A stretch of 11,640 nt of DNA. It comes from Actinomycetes bacterium. GTDB lineage: Bacteria; Actinomycetota; Actinomycetes; Nanopelagicales; Nanopelagicaceae. Position 1 is the first letter of the stretch. Every line of letters begins with the position of its first letter. A program made the translations under genes and the position numbers. The stretch is taken from the NCBI GenBank assembly GCA_014190175.1, contig BJFZ01000039.1:1-11640 (forward strand), in the 5' to 3' direction. Below, one piece after another: positions 8,240 to 11,640 of the stretch. The notes below the pieces were generated by a model. The model was not told the DNA's origin and did no database searches. It worked only from the letters and a program-made list of their open reading frames with translations.

Positions 8240-9649
8240 ATGGCGCTTTGGGGTGGCAGATTTGCAGATGCTCCTTCTGATGCACTTGCAGCGCTCTCTC
8301 GTAGCGTGCATTTTGATTGGAGATTAGCTCCATACGATCTTGATAGCAGCCAAGTGCATCTTACAAATCTATTAAATTCAAAAATTGTTTCGCAAAGCGA
8401 TTTCGAGAAAATTAAAGCCGCGATTAATTTATTAAGAGTTGATGTTGTTTCGGGAAAAGTTTTGCCAAATAGCGGAGATGAAGATGTCCACTCAGCATTA
8501 GAGCGGATTCTCAGTGAGCGGATTGGTGAGATTGGAGGCGCATTAAGAGCCGGAAGATCACGCAATGATCAAATTGCCACTGATTTACGTCTTTACTTAA
8601 GAGATGTCGGCGTGGGACTGGCGCAACTACTCTTAGATTTAGAGAAAGCATTGGTAAAACTGGCGGCCGAGTATTCCGATGCGCCGGCGCCAGGTTTTAC
8701 CCATTTGCAACATGCTCAACCTGTAATTTTTGGTCATGAGTTGGCTAAACATGCACATGCACTATCGCGAGATATCGAAAGATTGCAACAGTGGTGGGAA
8801 CGCACGGGTGTTAGTCCACTTGGGGCTGGAGCCCTATCTGGTTCAGCGCTATCAACTGATCCAGTATTAAGCGCTCATACTCTTGGATTTCATAGTTCTG
8901 CCGAAAATAGTATTGATGCAGTTCGTGATCGCGATTTCGCTGCCGAATTTTTATTTATTGCTGCATTGATCGGGGTGCATCTTTCTCAAATTGGAGAAGA
9001 GTGGACGATCTGGGCGACTACAGAGTTCGGCTGGGCAAAATTAAATGATGCTTATTCAACTGGCTCATCAATAATGCCGCAAAAAAAGAATCCAGATATT
9101 GCTGAATTAGCTCGTGGAAAATCCGGAAGATTAATCGGCGATTTAACTGGCTTGTTAGTAACCTTAAAAGGTTTGCCATTCGCATATAACCGGGATCTCC
9201 AAGAAGATAAAGAACCAGTTTTTGACGCAGTAGATACTTTGGAGATCTTATTGCCGGCTTTGACTGGAATGGTCTCGACCACAATTTTTGATCGTGAAAA
9301 AATGGCAACAGGGGCACCACTTGGTTTTTCACTTGCAACAGAAATCGCTGATTTTCTTGCAAAAGAAGGAGTAGTTTTTGCCCAAGCTCATGAAATTGCT
9401 AGCCGAGCTGTTGCTCTTTGTGAAAACAGCGGACGTCAACTGGAGGAGTTAACTCTAACTGAACTATCTACTCTGCATCCAAAACTGACTGACTCAGTAA
9501 AGAAATCCTTAACTGTTAAAGGTGCGCTAGAGGCGCGCGATAGTTATGGGGCAACATCGCCGAAACAAGTACGCGCCCAATTAAGCAGATTAGATACGCT
9601 TATGGTTTCCCAACAACAATGGATAGAAACCAGAGTGATTGATCTATGA
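8240..9649 (+). CDS. argH: Argininosuccinate lyase (ArgH)
   Basis: Last step of arginine synthesis: splits argininosuccinate into arginine and fumarate; cytoplasmic homotetramer of the aspartase/fumarase superfamily. The 469-aa length is typical. N-terminal LWGGRFAD (3-10) is characteristic, followed by EDVHSALERIL (81-91), AGRSRNDQIATDLRLYLR (104-121, substrate loop), PGFTHLQHAQP (151-161, catalytic Thr-His region) and the superfamily signature GSSIMPQKKNPD (275-286) with the catalytic serine. NRDLQEDKEP (317-326) is also conserved. The ATG at 8240 is fixed by the AGGGGAG ribosome binding site. argG, which makes the substrate and precedes argH in some Actinobacteria, is missing from this position. 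The stop overlaps tyrS by ATGA, an unusual coupling of an amino-acid gene to a synthetase gene. Confidence 0.96.
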   Translation: MALWGGRFADAPSDALAALSRSVHFDWRLAPYDLDSSQVHLTNLLNSKIVSQSDFEKIKAAINLLRVDVVSGKVLPNSGDEDVHSALERILSERIGEIGGALRAGRSRNDQIATDLRLYLRDVGVGLAQLLLDLEKALVKLAAEYSDAPAPGFTHLQHAQPVIFGHELAKHAHALSRDIERLQQWWERTGVSPLGAGALSGSALSTDPVLSAHTLGFHSSAENSIDAVRDRDFAAEFLFIAALIGVHLSQIGEEWTIWATTEFGWAKLNDAYSTGSSIMPQKKNPDIAELARGKSGRLIGDLTGLLVTLKGLPFAYNRDLQEDKEPVFDAVDTLEILLPALTGMVSTTIFDREKMATGAPLGFSLATEIADFLAKEGVVFAQAHEIASRAVALCENSGRQLEELTLTELSTLHPKLTDSVKKSLTVKGALEARDSYGATSPKQVRAQLSRLDTLMVSQQQWIETRVIDL

Positions 9650-10917
9650 GCGAGAACTCTTTACTGACCGAACTGGAATGGCGCGGTTTAATTTCGCAGA
9701 CCACCGATCGAAAAGAGCTATCTGAAGCTTTAGATAAAAAGCCATTAACTTTGTATGTGGGTTTTGATCCAACAGCACCAAGTTTGCATGTTGGAAACCT
9801 GGTAGTACTCCTTACATTGCGCAGATTTCAATTAGCCGGCCACAGACCTATTGCACTTGTTGGTGGCGCTACTGGCTTAGTTGGGGATCCAAGTGGAAGG
9901 TCAGACGAACGCACACTTAATGAAGAGGCCACCGTTAAAGAGTGGGTCGAACGGATCCGCAAACAAGTTTCCAAATTTATAGATTTTGATTTAACTCCGA
10001 ATGGTGCGTTAGTTGCAAACAACTTAGATTGGACTGCGCCATTATCTGCAATTGAATTTCTGCGTGACATTGGTAAATATTTTTCGGTAAATCTGATGCT
10101 AAGCAAGGATTCAGTTTCATCTCGTTTAGAAAGTAATGGAATTTCCTATACGGAATTTTCATACCAAGTTTTGCAATCTTATGATTTCTTGGAACTATTT
10201 AGACGTGAGAACTGTGTTTTACAAATCGGCGGCAGTGATCAATGGGGCAATATAACTGCCGGCCTTGACCTAATTAGACGTGTTACTGGTGGATCTGCAC
10301 ACGCTTTAACCATTCCCTTATTGGCAAAAACTGATGGAAGTAAATTTGGAAAAACTGCTGCGGGAAGCATTTGGTTAGATCCAGAGCTAACTTCTCCCTA
10401 TGCTTTTTATCAATATTGGTTTAATAGTGATGACAAAGATGTAATTCCATTTATTAAAGTATTTACATTTGCCTCTCGTGAGGAAACATCTAAATTAGAA
10501 AAAGAGGTCAATGAAAATCCTAGTGCCCGAAACGCGCAAAGATATTTAGCACGTGAATTAACTTCACTTGTACATTCACCTGAAGTTATTGAGCGGATCG
10601 AATTAGTTTCAAAAGCACTATTTGGTCAAGGAGAGTTGAATGAAGTTGATTTAGAAACTTTGGCATCTGCAGCTAATCAACTTCCAAATACAGTAATCGA
10701 AGGAGAATTCCCTTCGGTGATTGATTTATTTCACGCCGCAGGGATTGTTGAATCAAAATCAGCAGCACGTCGCCTAATTAAAGAGGGCGGTGCATATATA
10801 AATAATCAAAGAGTGGCTGATGAGAACGCTATTCCGACCGAATCAGAGTTAATTCACGGCCGATATTTGATTTTGCGAAAAGGTAAAAAAGAGTTGGGAG
10901 TCGTAATTAAGGGCTGA
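9646..10917 (+). CDS. tyrS: Tyrosine--tRNA ligase (TyrS)
   Basis: Class I synthetase that charges tRNA-Tyr, cytoplasmic homodimer, 423 aa (usual about 420). The Rossmann catalytic domain opens with YVGFDPTAPSLHVGN (37-51), where HVGN is the HIGH-type motif. VGGATGLVGDPSGRSDER (72-89) follows, then the tyrosine-binding region QIGGSDQWGNITAG (193-206). The KMSKS-type loop is KFGKT (233-237), the form normal for bacterial TyrRS. An alpha-helical anticodon domain covers about 247-345, and a C-terminal S4-like RNA-binding domain about 357-423 (AGIVESKSAARRLIKEGGAYIN). The ATG at 9646 overlaps the argH stop. tyrS is last in the run; no intrinsic terminator is obvious after it, and the rRNA promoter begins within 70 bases. 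Confidence 0.97.
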   Translation: MSENSLLTELEWRGLISQTTDRKELSEALDKKPLTLYVGFDPTAPSLHVGNLVVLLTLRRFQLAGHRPIALVGGATGLVGDPSGRSDERTLNEEATVKEWVERIRKQVSKFIDFDLTPNGALVANNLDWTAPLSAIEFLRDIGKYFSVNLMLSKDSVSSRLESNGISYTEFSYQVLQSYDFLELFRRENCVLQIGGSDQWGNITAGLDLIRRVTGGSAHALTIPLLAKTDGSKFGKTAAGSIWLDPELTSPYAFYQYWFNSDDKDVIPFIKVFTFASREETSKLEKEVNENPSARNAQRYLARELTSLVHSPEVIERIELVSKALFGQGELNEVDLETLASAANQLPNTVIEGEFPSVIDLFHAAGIVESKSAARRLIKEGGAYINNQRVADENAIPTESELIHGRYLILRKGKKELGVVIKG

Positions 10918-10932
10918 TTCTGGAGTGGATCT

Positions 10933-10991
10933 GGGTCAAATCTAACTAGCAATCCGGGGCGAAAATCCGGGCCAAATACCCAATTTGACCC
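10933..10991. repeat. Three copies of GGGYCAAAT around the rRNA promoter -35
   Basis: GGGTCAAAT at 10933-10941 and GGGCCAAAT at 10969-10977 are direct copies 36 bp apart. ATTTGACCC at 10983-10991 is an inverted copy, exactly complementary to the first. The inverted copy contains the TTGACC -35 of the rRNA promoter. Between the first two, AATCCGGG occurs twice (10951-10958 and 10964-10971). As RNA the outer arms could form a 9-bp stem with a 41-nt loop, or the nearer CAAAT/ATTTG arms a 5-bp hairpin. There is no U-tract after it, so a classical terminator for tyrS is unlikely. An operator or activator site is an inference. Confidence 0.6.
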
Positions 10992-11014
10992 TAGCGCCGG
11001 AGTACCTCTAATCT
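10985..11014 (+). promoter_or_regulatory. rRNA operon promoter
   Basis: TTGACC (10985-10990, five of six to consensus), an 18-bp spacer, and TAATCT (11009-11014, five of six to TATAAT) form the best sigma-70-type promoter in the window. Initiation is expected near 11020-11022, about 295 nt before the mature 16S end, a normal leader length. I looked for a second promoter closer to 16S and found none with acceptable spacing. Confidence 0.75.
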
Positions 11015-11023
11015 AAGCCCTTC

Positions 11024-11054
11024 GCTGAGAAACGGACGGTAACGGACGTTCAGC
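11024..11054 (+). repeat. Leader hairpin with tandem AACGGACG 10-mers
   Basis: AACGGACGGT (11031-11040) is followed directly by AACGGACGTT (11041-11050), nine of ten bases identical. The block is flanked by GCTG (11024-11027) and CAGC (11051-11054). With AACG (11031-11034) paired to CGTT (11047-11050) this gives an 8-bp stem with a three-base bulge. It lies just after the predicted transcription start, where other bacterial rRNA leaders carry a boxB-type hairpin; that role is inferred by position only. Confidence 0.5.
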
Positions 11055-11152
11055 TAAAGCCTCATCGAAATACCCAGGTTTACCTGCGTGTAACTAGAAG
11101 AGCACGCCCCAATAGATAGTTTAAAAACTTGAAATTGGTGCGCATCCGTACC

Positions 11153-11167
11153 TTGAGAACTCAACAG
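11153..11167 (+). promoter_or_regulatory. boxA-like antitermination/processing element of the rRNA leader
   Basis: TTGAGAACTCAACAG, followed by CGTGCC, closely resembles the conserved TTTGAGAACTCAAnAG element that I recall ahead of 16S in mycobacteria and other Actinobacteria. There it is assigned to boxA-type Nus-factor antitermination and pre-rRNA processing. It is about 150 nt upstream of mature 16S, a plausible location. The core is a TTGAG/CTCAA inverted repeat. Function is by homology only. Confidence 0.65.
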
Positions 11168-11178
11168 CGTGCCATTAG

Positions 11179-11212
11179 TCAATGCCAATTTTTAAAACCT
11201 CGTCGGCGTTGA
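11179..11212 (+). repeat. Hairpin in the rRNA leader after boxA
   Basis: TCAATGCC (11179-11186) pairs with GGCGTTGA (11205-11212) over 8 bp with one G-U pair, leaving an 18-nt A/U-rich loop. The next bases are ATTTTCC. It could be a processing substrate or a weak pause site; the short U-run makes a real terminator unlikely ahead of 16S. Confidence 0.4.
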
Positions 11213-11315
11213 ATTTTCCTTATTTATAGGGGTTATTTAGCGTCGCGATTCCTTTGGTAGAAGACAATATAAACGACAGTTTGTTTGTCACTTCTGCCGG
11301 GAGAACTTCCAAATT

Positions 11316-11640
11316 TTTTTGGAGAGTTTGATCCTGGCTCAGGACGAACGCTGGCGGCGTGCTTAACACATGCAAGTCGAACGATGAACTTCCTTCGGGA
11401 AGGGATTAGTGGCGAACGGGTGAGTAACACGTGAGAAATCTGCCCTTCACTCTGGAATAACTCCGGGAAACCGGAGCTAATACCGGATACTCAAATCTGG
11501 CGGCATCGCTGGATTTGGAAAGTTTTTCGGTGAGGGATGATCTCGCGGCCTATCAGCTTGTTGGTGAGGTAACGGCTCACCAAGGCTACGACGGGTAACC
11601 GGCCTGAGAGGGCGAACGGTCACACTGGGACTGAGACACG
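11316..11640 (+). rRNA. rrs: 16S ribosomal RNA, 5' part (cut by window edge)
   Basis: AGAGTTTGATCCTGGCTCAG, the universal 27F site, starts at 11323, which places the mature 5' end near 11316 by alignment to E. coli numbering; the exact processed end is uncertain. Conserved blocks follow in order: GACGAACGCTGGCGGCGTGC, TAACACATGCAAGTCGAACG, GGCGAACGGGTGAGTAACACG, CTAATACCGGATA, GGCCTATCAGCTTGTTGGTG and ACTGGGACTGAGACACG at the edge, covering about the first 325 nt. CTTCCTTCGGGAAG forms the V1 hairpin, and CAAATC/GATTTG with inner GCG/CGC forms the V2 helix. The sequence has an actinobacterial look (CTCCGGGAAACCGGAGCTAA), but a genus call is not possible by eye. 23S and 5S should follow downstream. 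Confidence 0.97.

Larger units (their letters stand above)
11021..11315 (+). ncRNA. Transcribed rRNA operon leader (5' external spacer)
   Basis: This gene-free stretch between the rRNA promoter and 16S holds a tandem 10-mer, several short hairpins and a boxA-like element. Beyond those listed separately: CAGGT/ACCTG (11075-11079 with 11082-11086), immediately followed by GCGTG/CACGC (11086-11090 with 11103-11107), and GGGAG/CTTCC (11299-11303 with 11306-11310) just before the T-rich run at the 16S 5' end. The 3' partner of the 16S processing stem would lie beyond the window. No credible coding sequence is seen on either strand. Confidence 0.7.

Noticed and set aside
8235..8240. Minimal start-stop ATGTAA just before the argH ATG
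   Set aside because: The first ATG directly abuts the Shine-Dalgarno with no spacing, so initiation there is implausible; it is probably chance.
8158..8565. 135-aa open frame on the minus strand over the argR-argH gap
   Set aside because: It is antisense to the conserved N-terminal third of argH, with low-complexity Ser/Leu-rich composition and no family resemblance.
11129..11154. Second rRNA promoter, TTGAAA with TACCTT
   Set aside because: The spacer is only 14 bp, and the proposed -10 runs into the boxA-like element.
11299..11320. Intrinsic terminator, GGGAG/CTTCC followed by a T run
   Set aside because: The loop would be two bases (or the stem four weak pairs), and the T run is the normal 16S 5' boundary. 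A terminator here would silence the rRNA operon.
11233..11430. 65-aa minus-strand open frame over the rRNA leader and 16S start
   Set aside because: It crosses the universally conserved 16S 5' region; the frame is incidental.

Overview
This window is a stretch of bacterial chromosome, all on the + strand, in which housekeeping and amino-acid biosynthesis genes sit head to tail up to the start of a ribosomal RNA operon. Gene order (pheS-pheT, argC-argJ-argB-argD-argR, argH, tyrS, 16S rRNA), the use of argJ, the TGCAT-type ARG box and the 16S sequence all fit an Actinobacterium. The DNA is visibly A+T-rich for that phylum and the genes are very tightly packed. That combination suggests a streamlined low-GC lineage such as the freshwater acI/Nanopelagicales group; this assignment is an inference, not a database result.

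Layout. 12-3523: pheST, the two subunits of phenylalanyl-tRNA synthetase, overlapping by ATGA. 3524-3592: a compact control region with an ARG-box array, a sigma-70-type promoter and a probable leaderless argC start. 3593-8190: argC, argJ, argB, argD and argR, every junction a 4-nt ATGA overlap. 8191-8239: a 49-nt gap with a strong Shine-Dalgarno. 8240-10917: argH and tyrS, again ATGA-overlapped. 10918-11315: rRNA promoter and leader, with a repeat cluster around the -35, a tandem 10-mer, several hairpins and a boxA-like element. 11316-11640: the 5' end of 16S rRNA, cut by the window edge.

How it works together. ArgJ recycles the acetyl group from N-acetylornithine to glutamate, ArgB phosphorylates N-acetylglutamate, ArgC reduces the acyl phosphate and ArgD transaminates the semialdehyde, giving ornithine. 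ArgH makes arginine from argininosuccinate. ArgF (ornithine carbamoyltransferase) and ArgG (argininosuccinate synthase), which in some Actinobacteria sit between argD and argR and between argR and argH, are absent here and must be elsewhere or replaced. ArgR is encoded in the operon it presumably represses through the boxes upstream of argC.

I see no defence system, mobile element, CRISPR array or obviously novel gene. The points most worth a second look are an ArgB that lacks the N-terminal helix and C-terminal residues linked to arginine feedback, the phased operator/leaderless argC start, and a GGGYCAAAT repeat trio overlapping the rRNA promoter.
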